A DNA stretch of 64,000 nucleotides from Paracentrotus lividus (Eukaryota; Echinodermata; Echinoidea; Camarodonta; Echinidae). Made by a program: the position numbers and the translations under genes. The stretch's first letter is position 1; the number at the start of each line of letters is the position of its first letter. The stretch is from NCBI GenBank assembly GCA_940671915.1, contig CALNVZ010000174.1:1584415-1648414 (forward strand), given 5' to 3'. Below, one piece after another: positions 11,090 to 23,509 of the stretch. The notes under the pieces are model-generated. The model searched no databases. It was given only the letters and a program-made list of their open reading frames with translations, and was not told the DNA's origin.

Positions 11090-11990
11090 CTGAAAATAAG
11101 TGACTTTATTACCTTTATTCATTTCATTTAGATATCTTCCTTGGAGATTACCAAGATTCACACCTTTTTTCATTAAAAGATCCCTTTTAAATTGCATTTC
11201 ATTAAAAACAACAGCACATAACAAATAAGTTCTTTGTATTAATATAATTATGAAATAACTACTTAAGAGACTACTAAAGGGGAAAATTTAATATTGTACT
11301 AATAAAGAAGCCTATATATTATCAGGCCTGATCATCAGTGTCTTTGAAGAAATTAGTATAATCAACCGAGTTCTTTTTTCCCCTCTCTTTTATAACCGAG
11401 ATGATAAGGAATGATTTACAATTAATTTTCCTTATTGCGTTAAATGTCTTCTTTTGTATTATATTCAAAGTCAAAATGAATTACACTGGTTGCCTTTGAA
11501 CATGTTGAACAGAAACCTCTAAAAAGGCATTGATCCCTTCAGCTACTATACCGTGTGCAATAAGTACTGTCGCCCCCTTACATAGCATATACGAAAATGC
11601 AGTATAACTCATCATATGACTGAAATTCATTGGTATAAACACATTATTTTTACTTATAATATATCAGTTAACATAAATGTTATCTGAAATAACAATTTAA
11701 CGGACATTATTTCCCCTGGGGATCAATAACGCTGGACCCATGATCTGGCCAATTTTTCTAAGCTTAACCCAGTAAAGACGGCCTAACTGATCGATGCTTA
11801 TTCTTCACCCCATCTTTCCTGGCATTGCTCCAGCGATAAACCCATCTTGTTGACCCAGCGCAAAGCAGACTTGCTATCTCCTATACATATCATACAAAGT
11901 TCATCTATGCAGCATGAAAGAGTTAATTTCAACAGCTAAGCTGGCATATTTGTTTGAAAGCCGAAATCATTACTTTCTTAAGTATATCTA

Positions 11991-13421
11991 ACCCCTACGC
12001 ACCTGTCCCTCGACTGGGAATACAGCGAGTTCGGGATACCGAGAAGGAACCAGGATTTAGGTCTGTTAGCGCTGGGTTCCACTCGGGTGAGGAGGCTGTT
12101 CAATGACTACCAAATAAGATTATATCAAATTAATAATTAAAACAAATAAAACATAAGCGCTGGAACACAATAAGTGTAAGGTGTCATATACTTTTAATTA
12201 CATAATTATATTAATTTATATCTTCAAAGAAATCATTGCTTACATATTAAGTAATATTTAAATCTTACTAATATTCAACTTCTAATCATATAATCCTATC
12301 ATAAATATTAAGTCAACATAATTATATTAAAGGACATGGTAAATGCAAGGGGTCATGAAGGGAATCGGTTAGTCAGAAAGGGGGTTGTTAGTAAACTTAC
12401 AGAGCTCTGTATATTTCGCGGTTGTTTGATGTAACGGACTCGATCTAGTAGACAGTCTCTCAGAGTAGAATAATTGTGAGGCGATGACAACACGATGACG
12501 TGGGAACTTGATATGAAATGTTGGCAGGAGAAGAACGATGACAACTCTGTAGCTCGTTGTTCATTGATGCAACATGTCCAAATAGAAATAAGGTCAAGAA
12601 ATGCCAAATACATGTCGAGAACATGATTGTGTAGAGCTTGTTGATGAACAAAGTTTAGATGGATTAGAGGTATCCAAGTGCTGACAGGTTTTCAATTTGG
12701 CAAGACTCGAAAACTAGTTCTTGTTTCTTGAGGTTTCACAGCTTGTAAGTTTTCAATACTTGCGCGATCCAAATTTAGTTACAGGGAATCAAAGAGGATG
12801 AAGGGTCAAGGGATGGATGATGAGGACATTTTAAGTAAGTAAAGGGAGGTCAGATAGGGGGGGGTGGCTGAAGTCTGCGGAAGGGTTGGCTGATTCCTGC
12901 TCTACTAGCTTGGAAGCTATCTTTTAAACCTAATCAAATATTCACAAAGTAACTTAATATGTGTCAAATACATCTTCAGGGGGACGTGGCTTAAATAAAA
13001 CTATACTTTGATTGGTCAAGAGTTACTCATAAATATCATGTCTAATTAATTTGTCCTGCCTCAATCATTAACAAATCTAGGTAAAACTTTATTGGTACCA
13101 TACTCATTTTAATAGCTTAAAGTGTCCTTGTGCATAGTGTGAGAAACTGTGCAAGGAACAAAGAGCGCACTCTCTATGAACAGGAAGGTTAAGTGAAAAG
13201 CTTTAGAGCCTATAAGTTTAAGGATAGTGGTATTAAACAAAAGAGGATTATTTGCAAACAAAAAGGGTACTAGCTGGGATGATTATTAATGTCTTAGAGG
13301 AGGGTATTGGATTTATATTATCTATGACAAACAGGGAATGGGAACAGAGAAGAAGATTCAGTATGAAAGAAATAAACAACATACTTAATCACATATATAA
13401 TCTAATATGTCACCTCGCACA
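11991..13421 (-). repeat. Left LTR copy
   Basis: Begins ACCCCTACGCACCTGTCCC and ends CACCTCGCACA. Matches 16839-18280 with many single-base indels. Confidence 0.7.
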
Positions 13422-16055
13422 TCTCTCCCGCTGCCACCAGAATGGCGACCTGCGCCATTTCCCCAAAATAATATTGAAATATTATATATATAATATTTGA
13501 AATTTATATCAATAAATAACTTTATTAATTGAAAAATCTACAAAAATTGCTTTTTAAACCTACGATCACACTCTGGACTCTCAGTCAGCATACACAGTAT
13601 TGTTAACTTACAAAAAATATCAACAAAATTCTTTTAAGATGGGACCTATTTCCCTTTCTTTTTTCCTTTATTGCGTACACAACATTAACTTAATACATAA
13701 CTTTCAAACTTGTACTTAAACATTCCTTCCTAGACATTCACACATACACAAATAAAACCTGTCCTGATAATGGCATCAACTGAATACAGAGCAAGACTAG
13801 TAACAATAACAAAAAACAAGAATGCTTATCACTAACATCAATGAAAAGAACACATTTAACTTCCTGCATTTCCTATTACAAATTAAAATGATATCGTGTA
13901 TTCACATTTTAGAATCACAATCCATTAGGAGCCTTTAACTTTATTCCTATATTCAAAACTTAAACTATAAAGAATTCCTTTTATTTTACTTTATTATCTA
14001 CAATCGTAACTCCTAACATGCCTAAAACTATTGTAAAATTTACTCTACGAAAAATCATCTCAACTGACCATGTCTAGTTCTACATTAGCAATTAAATTTG
14101 TATTCGATTATTGTGACATACAAATAACTCTAGGACACAACTATCTCTCAAAATAAAAATTGAAAACATGATCTATCAACATTGGTAACAGCTTAACGAG
14201 AGAAGGAAACACAAATATTTCTAAATAATTGTTAAAACACTCTGCACTCACTTAATTGCAATAGCGCGTAAAAATTATACCTGATAGGCGGGTATCTTTG
14301 TGAGCGTTTACAAAAAACGTCTCTTCCTCAACGATCTGCAGGCACCTCTATTCCTCAAATCAGCAATAATTTTTTACTACTAACTTAAGCTTGCAACAAA
14401 TCCCATTTTCTCCAATTATCAATTACTATTTTACACCTTGATTCTATTTGGTAATTGGTTTCACTGAAATCAAACAATATTTTTATATCTATATCTAATC
14501 ATTCATAATCTAACTTCATTTAATCATATTCTAATTGTATTTACTACACTTATTATGGAAATATCTTCTCTGATCGACACACAACTAATCCAGTTAATCC
14601 TAGAAATCAATATAGGGTGAATTTTAAGATAGCAACAACTTCAAATAGTTTGGGANNNNNNNNNNNNNNNNNNNNNNNNNGGTACTAGCTGGGATGATTA
14701 TAATGTCTTAGAGGAGGGTATTGGATTTATATTATCTATGACAAACCAGGGGAATGGGAACAGAGAAGAAGATTAGATATGAAGAGAAATAACAACATAC
14801 TTAATACATATATAATACTAATATGTCACCTCGCTACATCTTCCCCGCTGCCACCAGGTGGCGGAGGCATTCCCAATAATTTGAAATTTATATTATAATA
14901 TTTTGGAATTCTAATATCAATAAATACTTATTAATTGAAAATCTACAAAAATTGCTTTTAACCTACGTATGACACCTCAGACCCTCAGTGCACATACAGC
15001 AGTATTGTTAACTTACATATCAACAAAATTCTTTTAAGATGACTATTTTCTTCTTTTTTTTTTTACTTGCGTACACACATTAACTTAATACATAACTTTC
15101 AAACTTTGTACTTAAACATTCCTTTCCTAGACTATTTCACATACAAATTAAAACCTGTCCTGATAATGGCATCAAATGAATACGAGTAAGACATAGTAAC
15201 AATACACAAAAAACAAGATGCTTACACTAATTCATGACAAAGAAACATTTACTTCCTTGCATTTTCCTATTACAAATTAATAATGTTTCGTGTTATCACC
15301 TTTTAGATCAACAAATCCTTGGCATTATACTTTAATTCCTTTTACTTAACTATAAGAATTTCCTATTTTACTTTATTATCTTACAATCGATAACTCCTAA
15401 CATGCCTAACCTATTGTAAAATTACTCCTACGAAAAATCATCTCACTGACCATGTCTAGTTTCTACATAAGCAATTAAATTTGTATTCGATTATGTGACA
15501 TACAAAATAATCCTCTAGACAACAACTATCTCTCAAAATAAAAATTGAAACATGAATCCTATCAACATTGTAACAAGCATTAACGAGAGAAGGAAACACA
15601 AATATTTCTAAAATAATTGTTAAATATCCACTCTGCACTCACTTAATTGCAATAGCGTAAAAATTATACCTGATAGGGCGGGTATCTTTGTGAGCGTTTA
15701 CAAAAACGTCTCTTCCTCACGATCTGAGGCATCCTCTAATTCCCTCAATCAGCATAATTATTTCTACTAATCTTCTTAAGCTTGCACAAAAATCCCATTT
15801 TCTACCAATTATCAACATTTACTATTTAACCCTTTGATTCTATTGGTAATTGGTTTCACTGAAATCAAACAATATTTTATATCCTATATCTAATCAATCC
15901 ATAATCTACCTTCATTTAATCATATTTCTAAATTGATTTACTACAAACTATTATGGAAAATCTTCTCTTGAATCGACACCACAACTAATCAGTTATCCTA
16001 AGCAAATCAATATAGGGTATGAATTTTAAGACTAGCAACAACACTTCAAATAGTT
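13264..16055. other. Assembly gap with unmerged overlap
   Basis: 13266-14655, ending at the 25 N (14656-14680), is repeated by 14681-16055 from the same first base (GGTACTAGCTGGGATG) to the same point (CAAATAGTTTGG). The copies differ mainly by one-base indels. This looks like one locus present twice because two contig ends were not merged. Confidence 0.75.
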
Positions 16056-16838
16056 TGGACCACCGGAAAAATATAAGCCGACCTTCAATTATACATACAT
16101 CAATATAAAAATACGAAAAAGCTATGAATTTCTTCACAAGGAAAATACATTTAAATAATATGATATGGGTCGCTCAATCGAAGAACCCTGAATTATCTTT
16201 AGCATCTTCTAAAGAATCATTCAATAATAAAACAACACACAATTAATCATGCCCATACTCCACGCATGGTTCTAGGTCTATGTCTCATTAAAAGCTATTA
16301 AGTGTCTTATAAATGGACTACCCACATGATCATACTCAACATTCACTTAATATGCCATATCACTGCATCCTTAGCAACATACCTATATAGAACCTCAACG
16401 GTTTATCGAAGCTGATTCAGTAGTGCTTTCTTATTAGGATGATTATTGGCCAACAGTACTACTTGCGTTTCATGTATGTCCCAGGAGCACTAAACATTAA
16501 CGCGGGGAAGGGGGAATGTAGCAGTTACTCGAACTCTACTAAAAATTTGGACAAAACTTAAAACTACAAGTAATAAATGAAAATCAACACACACAAATCC
16601 GAATGGTCCAAATCCATTACCATGATGCTACCAACTCTTTTTCATCAATACCTCAATTATATTTTAACTCAATCTTTACTTAATATTTGACCTATAATTA
16701 ATCATACTTATCAGTAATATCAAATACCAAATCGATGTCATTAAAATAATCAAATATATCATGTATAATAAAACTATGTTTGGGAAAGCTTTTAGAGAAA
16801 TCGTGCTGATAAACGCAGAATGTCATGGGTTCCGTCTA

Positions 16839-18280
16839 ACCCCTACGCACCTGTCCCTCGACTGGGAATACAGCGAGTTCGGGATACCGAGAAGGAACCA
16901 GGATTTAGGTCTGTTAGCGCTGGGTTCCAACTCGGGTGAGGGGCTAGTTCAATGACTACCAAATAAGATTATATCAAATTAATAATTAAAACAAATAAAA
17001 CATAAGCGCTGGAACACAATAATGTAAGGTGTCATATACTTTTAATTACATAATTATATTAATTTATATCTTCAAAGAAATCATTGCTTACATATTAAGT
17101 AATATTTAAATCTTACTAATATTCAACTTCTATCAATCCTATCCATAAATATTAAGTCAACATAATTATATTAAAGGACATGGTAAATGCAAGGGGTCAT
17201 GAAGGGGAATCGGTTAGTCAGAAAGGGGGTTGGTTAGTAACTTACAGAGCTCTGTATATTTCGCGGTTGTTTGATGTAACGGACTCGATCTAGTAGACAG
17301 TCTCTCAAAGTAGAATCTTGTGAGGCGATGACAACACGATGACGTTGGACTTGATATGAAATATTGCAGGAGAAGAACGATGACAACTCTGGTACTCGTT
17401 GTTCCATTGATGCAACATGTCCAAATAGAAATAAGGTCAAGAATCCCAAAATACATGTCGAGAACATGATTGTGTAGAAGCTTGTAGATGAACAAAGTTA
17501 TAGCAAATGGATTAGAGGTATCCAAGTGCTGGACCAGGTTTCAATTGCAGGACTCGAAAATAGTTCTGTTTCTTGAGGTTTCCACAGCTTTGTAGTTTCA
17601 ATACTTGCGCGATTTCAAAATGTTAGTTACAGGGAATCAAGAGGATGAAGGTCAAAGGATGGATGATGAAGGGGAACTTTTAGTAAGTAAAGGGAGGTCC
17701 AGATGAGGGAGGGGGTGGCTGAGTCTGCGGAGAGGGTTGGCTGATTCTGCCTCTAACTAGCTTGGAGCTATCTTTTATACCTAATTAAGTATTCATTTCG
17801 GGAACTTCTAATTGGTCAAATACATCTTCAGGGGGACGTGGCTTAAATAAAACTATACTTTTGATTGGTCAAGAGTTACTCATAAATATGCATGTTCTAA
17901 TTAATGTGTCTAGCCTCAACTCATTAACAAATTCTAGGTAAAACTTTATTGGTACCAGTAACTCATTTTAATAGCTTAAAGTGTCTTTGTGCATAGTGCG
18001 AGAAATCTGTGCAAGGAACAAAGAGCGCACTATCTATGAACAGAGGTTTAATGGAAAAGCTTTAGAGCCTATAGTTTAAGGATAGTGTATTAACAAAAGA
18101 GGGATTATTTGCAAACAAAAAGGGTACTAGCTGGGATGATTATAATGTCTTAGAGGAGGGTATTGGATTTATATTATCTATGACAAACCAGGGGAATGGG
18201 AACAGAGAAGAATATTAGATATGAAGAGAAATAACAACATACTTAATACATATATAATACTAATATGTCACCTCGCTACA
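16839..18280 (-). repeat. Right LTR copy
   Basis: Begins ACCCCTACGCACCTGTCCC and ends CACCTCGCTACA. A second purine run, GCGGGGAAGGGGGAA followed by TGTAGCAG, occurs at 16502-16524 and may belong to another element fragment. Confidence 0.7.
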
Positions 18281-18510
18281 TCTATATTAAATATAAACAC
18301 GACATAGGGGGTGACAATATTTATTGCACACGGCATATCAGGGATCTGTATATCAACAACTACTCAATCTAAAGATCTGTATCAAAAGTTGAAACGCCAC
18401 CTCTCGACGGAAATTGCTGCGAACAAGAGAGAGAGTCCCAATAAATTTATTCGATTAACCTTTTGTGCCATTGTAATGAGCATGTTTGAGTTAGTATTGG
18501 AGGCATATAC

Positions 18511-18612
18511 CTTTCTTGGATGTTTGATGGAGGTCAATCCGTATTCTGCAATCTTACATGTCTTATCATTGGATAAGAGAACGTTGCTTGCTCGAAGATT
18601 CCCGTGAACTAT
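18511..18612 (-). pseudogene. Unit 1 pseudokinase receptor: catalytic-loop exon, EYG
   Basis: 102 nt, open. HGNLRASNVLL is as in unit 2, but CKIADYG is CKIAEYG (GAC to GAA, 18544-18546) and SIIHPRK is SIKHPRK. The last metal-binding Asp is thus also gone. Confidence 0.85.
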
Positions 18613-18959
18613 CTATTAAAAAATAAATAAAAAGAGTGATTCAAATTGATTGAACTAACGCATGAGCAAAAATAATGTTATTGATAATTAGATTTAATTT
18701 CCATTCAATTACATTTACTCATCTTAAATATTAGTATAACATATCTTAATATTGCATGACAATAATAAATTCCATTCGATATAATTCATGTTTTGCTTAT
18801 TAATTTATTCATCTATTATTTATAATATTAGTGCTTTCTAGAAGGCACCATAAATTAATTGATATATTAATAAGGACAAAATATATACCTAGCAACCCCC
18901 CTCAAAAAATAAAAATAAAAAAAAAATCACACAAACTCCCAAAATTTTGTACAATATAC

Positions 18960-19300
18960 ATATACACGCTCGCACACACACAGACACACACACAAACACG
19001 GACATGAATCTAAACACAAATGTATCGTGTAGCTATCTTTTCAAAATTACTAAAAACCAGATTTTTAATGTGGTAATATTTGTGTTTAAATTGTGTTTGT
19101 TTTTATAGTTTTATAGTTTTATAGTTTTATAGTTCTGATGCGTCTAATCAGAATATAGGCCTATCTGATTTGTATAAAATCTTCCTTTTTTATTTGTTTG
19201 TTTGTTTCTTGTTTGTTTTTTATTTGTTTGTTTGTTTGTGTTTTCACATGTTAACAAATGCATTATATACCCATTGATTGTCAGTTTTCAGACGTTAGAA
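18960..19300. repeat. Low-complexity intron repeats
   Basis: (CA)n at 18965-19000, four TATAGTTT units at 19106-19133 and (TTTG)n at 19195-19240; the unit 2 intron has a shorter TTTG tract at 60108-60145. Confidence 0.8.
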
Positions 19301-19308
19301 TTTTGTAC

Positions 19309-19497
19309 CTTATGAGATGACAAGAATTCCATTCCCTTGGCGATCTGCCAGGCAAACCTCAGTAGATCTGGCTCCTTAACCCGTCTTACGATGGGGCGCA
19401 CATTGGCATAGACACGGTAGGTCGACCGAGTGGTACCAGCGTTCGTCTGGAGGTAGGTTAGAAGAGTGCCTTACGGAATATTCATACACGATGAATG
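19309..19497 (-). pseudogene. Unit 1 pseudokinase receptor: hinge exon with 2-bp deletion
   Basis: 189 nt against 191. AT is missing near 19480, so FIVYEYIPYGTLL becomes FIVYEYSVRHSSNL and runs to a stop outside the exon. Confidence 0.85.
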
Positions 19498-20446
19498 CTG
19501 CAAAAAAGGTGAGACCATAGAGCAAAGGCCATGAGCATCCATCAGAGGCGGATACCGGCGCCATATACAAGAATCTATCATAATCATCACAATGTTGTTT
19601 GGGGCGTTGTTGTGATGGGGTTAAAATAGTTAGGGTAAGCTCAATATCATAATTTTTTGGTCATAAGATTAGCCTGGGGCATGCAGGCTTAAGTTTTGGT
19701 TTGCTTAGAATTCAAGTTTGAGTAGGTCCAGTCCTTTCGAGGTACATGATTAGTGGCTCGATGGGAGTTCATGTACTAAGTTTCAAGAGACGAAAGTCAT
19801 ACTACGAGGATTTGCTGAAATATTTTGTAGAAATCCAATTTACCTCATTTGATGAAGTAATTAAAGTTGGAGCTCATTATAAAACATATGCCATTACAAT
19901 ACAAATTATTGATTCATTATCCATGAAAGCATGAAATAGAAGTTCGGCCGGTTAAAAATGAATAGTGGGTCGAAGCCTATCACCTAGCAGACACCGATAC
20001 GCTGGCCCCACCCTTGATATTTCGACGAAATATTCACACATCATGTATGTTTCAATTAAGTATTCTCTACTTAGACAGCTGTTCCCATTTCTTTTATCTA
20101 TTTATATTGTTTTCTACTGAATATTATGACCAAACATTTCTTTAAAAAGATATATCCTCCTGATTTTTTTTTTTTTTTTTATTTTTTTGCTATTGATATA
20201 GGGTCTCCAACATCCTTAATTTATAACTCTAAACTTTGCCCATTCGAAAATAATAATACTGTGTAACTCTGCGTCGAGTAAGATGATCTTTGAATACATT
20301 TTATTAACTTACATCCTTTTACATTTTTTGTGTATATATTGCTGATTAAAATACACTGATGTTTTTTTTTTTTAGTTTTGACATAAAATTGATTATATCA
20401 AATAAATTAATCTGATTTTATACTGAGCATGCAATATTCAGCTTAC

Positions 20447-20548
20447 ATTTCTCAATGCAACATCCCAAGCACTTGACCAAATTAATATGATCGGGTAGCT
20501 TTCAAATCCGATCGACCGTCTCAAGAAGATCACCTGCACCATTGATAC
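20447..20548 (-). pseudogene. Unit 1 pseudokinase receptor: alpha-C exon with TGA
   Basis: 102 nt, splice sites kept. In the unit 2 frame the Trp codon of QIWKLPDH is TGA at 20502-20504, so the frame ends even if the upstream insertion were ignored. Confidence 0.85.
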
Positions 20549-20828
20549 CTGTGTTTAATTATAAGAATCCGTAAACATGAAATTACCCATTTTGTAGTCT
20601 ACAAAAGAGTCAATGCAATGCAATGTGTTTTGTCCCACATCATATAGTGCACCTCTGCCCAAAACAATTTTTTTTTTTTTTTTTTTTTTTTACTCGTCGT
20701 CTAAAGAGTACAATGATCATGATAATTGGGGCTTAAACGATCAACATGATGTATTCGTTCACTTTAGAAAGCTACTTATTGCAAACAATCTAAAAAAGAA
20801 ATGAAACATGGAATGAAAGTAAACATAC

Positions 20829-21040
20829 CTGATAAATCTCTATTAGACTAATGGCTGCCTGAATTTTTTTCTTCTCCTTTCCAGGCACTCCCCTTATTTC
20901 GCCTTTCCAAACTTGTCCGAAAGGAGTGACACCAATTGGGCCGATCTGAGAGTAAAATCGGATGTTTCTTGGAGGAACTTTTGATCCAACCTGTTTCGCT
21001 GTTAATTCTCGATCAGTGGTTGTAATGGCCGTATGGAGTT
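20829..21040 (-). pseudogene. Unit 1 pseudokinase receptor: loop/beta3 exon with 8-bp insertion
   Basis: 212 nt against 204 in unit 2. The glycine-loop stretch is identical, but an extra ATTAGACT (plus strand, about 20842-20849) turns AAIRDLSG into AAISLIEIYQ and puts the next exon out of frame. Confidence 0.85.
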
Positions 21041-21190
21041 CTATTTAAGATTTCAGGAATAAAAAAAAATGGAAATGTAGTTAATGTATTCACAAACGTA
21101 AATACGTGACATATTTTTCGCTAAACCTCTATAGTTCATGAATTGTGTCGAAAATAATAAACTTCATATTATAGCCTGATAGCTATTATA

Positions 21191-21350
21191 CAGATATTGA
21201 CTGATGGGGTGTGTAATATAACATTTTTTTGACCGCCGGATTTATATTTTCCCAAGGGGTTATATGATCACGAGGTAAAATATGATTCCTGTAGGCGATC
21301 CAAAGAATGCTGTTTTACCACACCCCATCAGTCAATATCTGTTATATTAG
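21191..21350. mobile_element. Small palindromic element
   Basis: ACAGATATTGACTGATGGGG and its inverse CCCCATCAGTCAATATCTGT bound about 160 bp. It is part of a stretch (21188-21925) absent from unit 2, which also has T, A and TA runs (21375-21680). Confidence 0.6.
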
Positions 21351-21375
21351 ATAGCCCCCTAAAATTAGCCGCCCC

Positions 21376-21392
21376 CCCAAAAAAAAAAAAAA

Positions 21393-21458
<66 letters not shown>

Positions 21459-21690
21459 CATATGAAATAAATTGAAAAGTAAAAAAAAAAAAACCAAAAA
21501 AAAATTGCCCTCACATTTTTGGGCCGCCCCAAATTTTTTTTGGGGGAGGGGGGCTGTTTGATAGTGAAGAATTAAAAAAAAAAAAAAAGAATGTCCTCCC
21601 CCACCCAAAAAAAATGCCCCCCAAAAAAAAAAAATAAAAAAATAAAATAAATAAATAAATAAAAAACAAAATAAAAAAATTGAATAAATT
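21376..21690. repeat. A, T and TA runs
   Basis: Poly(A), (TA)n, poly(T) and (AAAT)n in succession. No coding content. Confidence 0.9.
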
Positions 21691-22510
21691 CACTTCTTGC
21701 TACTTTAGTCCCACATAATCTCCATGTAATTGGCAACATCCATTCTTCTCAAGAAGGCGCCATGCACTTAAAAAATATATTCATTGGACCGGCTGGTCAA
21801 TATTTTCATCGAAGGTGACCGGCCAGGAAAATATACAGATTTCGGTCATATCACGTGACGCGCTGTAGACCAATCACGCTTGGCTATCTGTCTTGGCTAT
21901 CTAATATCTGAATATTATCATGATTATGCAATATATTTAGAATTAATCAGTATAAAATTTAATGTTTGTATATACTTTCAGCGACTTCACATATATACAT
22001 TTTCCAGTGAATTTTTTTTTCTTTCATATAGTTATTTCGTCGGAAGCCGTTTCCTTTTTTCAAAGTAAACCTACATATCAAATTAGATTTTTTTTTTTTT
22101 TTTTTTTTACTATTTTGGATCATATTAGTGTGAACAGTGAATTATAATCATGTTGGAAATACTTTTTAATTATTTGTATCAACGAACAGTATACGGAATC
22201 AAATAAATGTATCAAATAATGCATGATTTAACCCTCAAAAGGATCAACAATTCGAATTAAAAGGGACTTATTGTACTATGTGTAATGTATAAATCATTAC
22301 AAAGAATTATTGATCTTTAGAACGTTAGGAAAAATAGATCGAATAATCTAAACAATATTACACTCTAAAAAGTGAAGTGCTGTTTTTTAGCTCTTCAGAG
22401 GCTGAAATCAGCACTTTTTAAGAGCTTGCATAGTGACTGCACTCAAAGTGCTGTTTTAGCACTTTCACGTGAGCTGAACTTTCAGCAAAAATAGGCAAAA
22501 ACGGCGTGAC

Positions 22511-22586
22511 ATCGTAAGGATTCGAACCCGGGTCCCCTGCATGAGAAGCACCGACGAACACGTTAGACCAATTCACATCTTACGAT
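22511..22586 (-). ncRNA. tRNA-like segment (A and B boxes), minus strand
   Basis: Minus strand: ATCGTAAG at one end pairs with CTTACGAT at the other, A-box-like TTGGTCTAACG, B box GGTTCGAATCC. The T stem cannot form fully, so this is tRNA-derived rather than a working tRNA. Confidence 0.45.
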
Positions 22587-22675
22587 TGCTAGCAGATCAT
22601 ATTGTTGCATGATGAACTTTCTTCAAATTTGCCATAATCATCTACTATGCTGTCATAATTAAATCCAGTTAGCGA

Positions 22676-22752
22676 GATCTCCATTGGTCTATTGGTAACG
22701 GACAGCGGTACTCTTCTATGTCTAGGTGGAACCCGGTTCGAATCCCATACCG
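22676..22752 (+). ncRNA. tRNA-like segment (A and B boxes), plus strand
   Basis: A box TGGTCTATTGG (22685-22695) and B box GGTTCGAATCC (22735-22745) at tRNA spacing. No clean acceptor stem seen. The A box resembles tRNA-Glu (TGGTCTAGTGG). Confidence 0.45.
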
Positions 22753-22997
22753 ACATTGAACATTTTTTTGTTGATAAATTAACACTTGGGCAAGTGTTAT
22801 ATAGCACTTCAGGTGCTGATATAATACTTCAAGTGCAGTCACTATACGAGCACCCAGAAATTAGCACTTCAGTTTTTAGAGTGTACCCAACCATATACTC
22901 TTTTGTTGAGGAAAACTTCAGAGTATTGATATGTCTACTATCGACTCCGTTAGTTGATGTATTTCGACGGTGTCAAGATATAAGATCAAAATAATAC

Positions 22998-23062
22998 TTT
23001 CGTATGTTCCTCTTTCGCACGTTTCACCATTCCCAGTATTTTCACATAACATACCATTCGTG
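22998..23062 (-). pseudogene. Unit 1 pseudokinase receptor: juxtamembrane exon with altered donor
   Basis: Acceptor ATATTCAG is as in unit 2. The unit 2 donor ATG|GTAAAT has been deleted; the next GT gives a 65-nt exon (three shorter, frame kept) with the weaker donor A|GTATTA. Confidence 0.65.
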
Positions 23063-23509
23063 CTGAATATAAAAAATACAAAAAACAAACAAAAGCCAAA
23101 ATTAATCTACATATGAAAGCGGTAGACAATTTAAACTACATATTATGTAACTAATTATTCAAATCCATATCTAAGCCATATCAAAATTTCATAGTAAAAT
23201 CATGCATCCTGCATGTCCTATAACAATGGCAACACTGTATGGAATGCATGTTTTACATCCCATGAAGCATTTTGCGCCCTAATAAGGTGCAATAACTTTC
23301 ATTCTGCCCTCTGCTCTTGAGGGTGGAATATATATGCTGTACCGGGTATTTTAAAAATATCTACAATGGAGCAAATCCTGAAAGAGTGTGATTTTTTAAT
23401 GTATTAATCAATCTTAATTCTCTAGTTGAACCGGGTGGTTAACATTTTATGCCATCATTTTTGACAAATTTAAGTCACTTACGATATACTGTGAAATACG
23501 TTTTATTTA

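Larger units (their letters stand above)
11991..18280 (-). mobile_element. Nested LTR retrotransposon, probably non-autonomous
   Basis: Direct repeats 11991-13421 and 16839-18280 (about 1.43 kb) flank an internal region. TCTA lies just outside both ends (11987-11990 and 18281-18284), a 4-bp target duplication. Read on the minus strand the LTR begins TGTAGCGAGGTGACA and follows the purine-rich GCAGCGGGGAAGA. No gag or pol protein is visible. Its length is inflated by the unmerged overlap at the gap. Confidence 0.65.
11549..18335. mobile_element. TA-type TIR element interrupted by a nested LTR retrotransposon
   Basis: Unit 2 reads CAGCTAC-TA-TCAGGGATCTG (59307-59308). In unit 1 the TA is doubled (11547-11548, 18336-18337) around TACCGTGTGCAATAAGTA ... 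and the inverse TTATTGCACACGGCA. Without the nested element (11991-18280 and its TCTA) it would be about 490 bp. Sits in the intron between the catalytic-loop and alpha-F exons. Confidence 0.85.
22361..22883. mobile_element. 523-bp TIR element carrying two opposed tRNA-like segments
   Basis: TIR CACTCTAAAAAGTGAAGTGCT with inverse AGCACTTCAGTTTTTAGAGTG; TA at 22359-22360 and 22884-22885, single in unit 2 (62255-62256). AAGTGCTG and AGCACTT motifs recur inside. Two tRNA-like promoter regions lie in the middle, on opposite strands. Confidence 0.82.

Noticed and set aside
22511..22586. Functional tRNA gene
   Set aside because: A and B boxes and an outer stem are present, but the outer stem overlaps the T arm, which cannot pair. 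Treated as tRNA-derived sequence in a mobile element.
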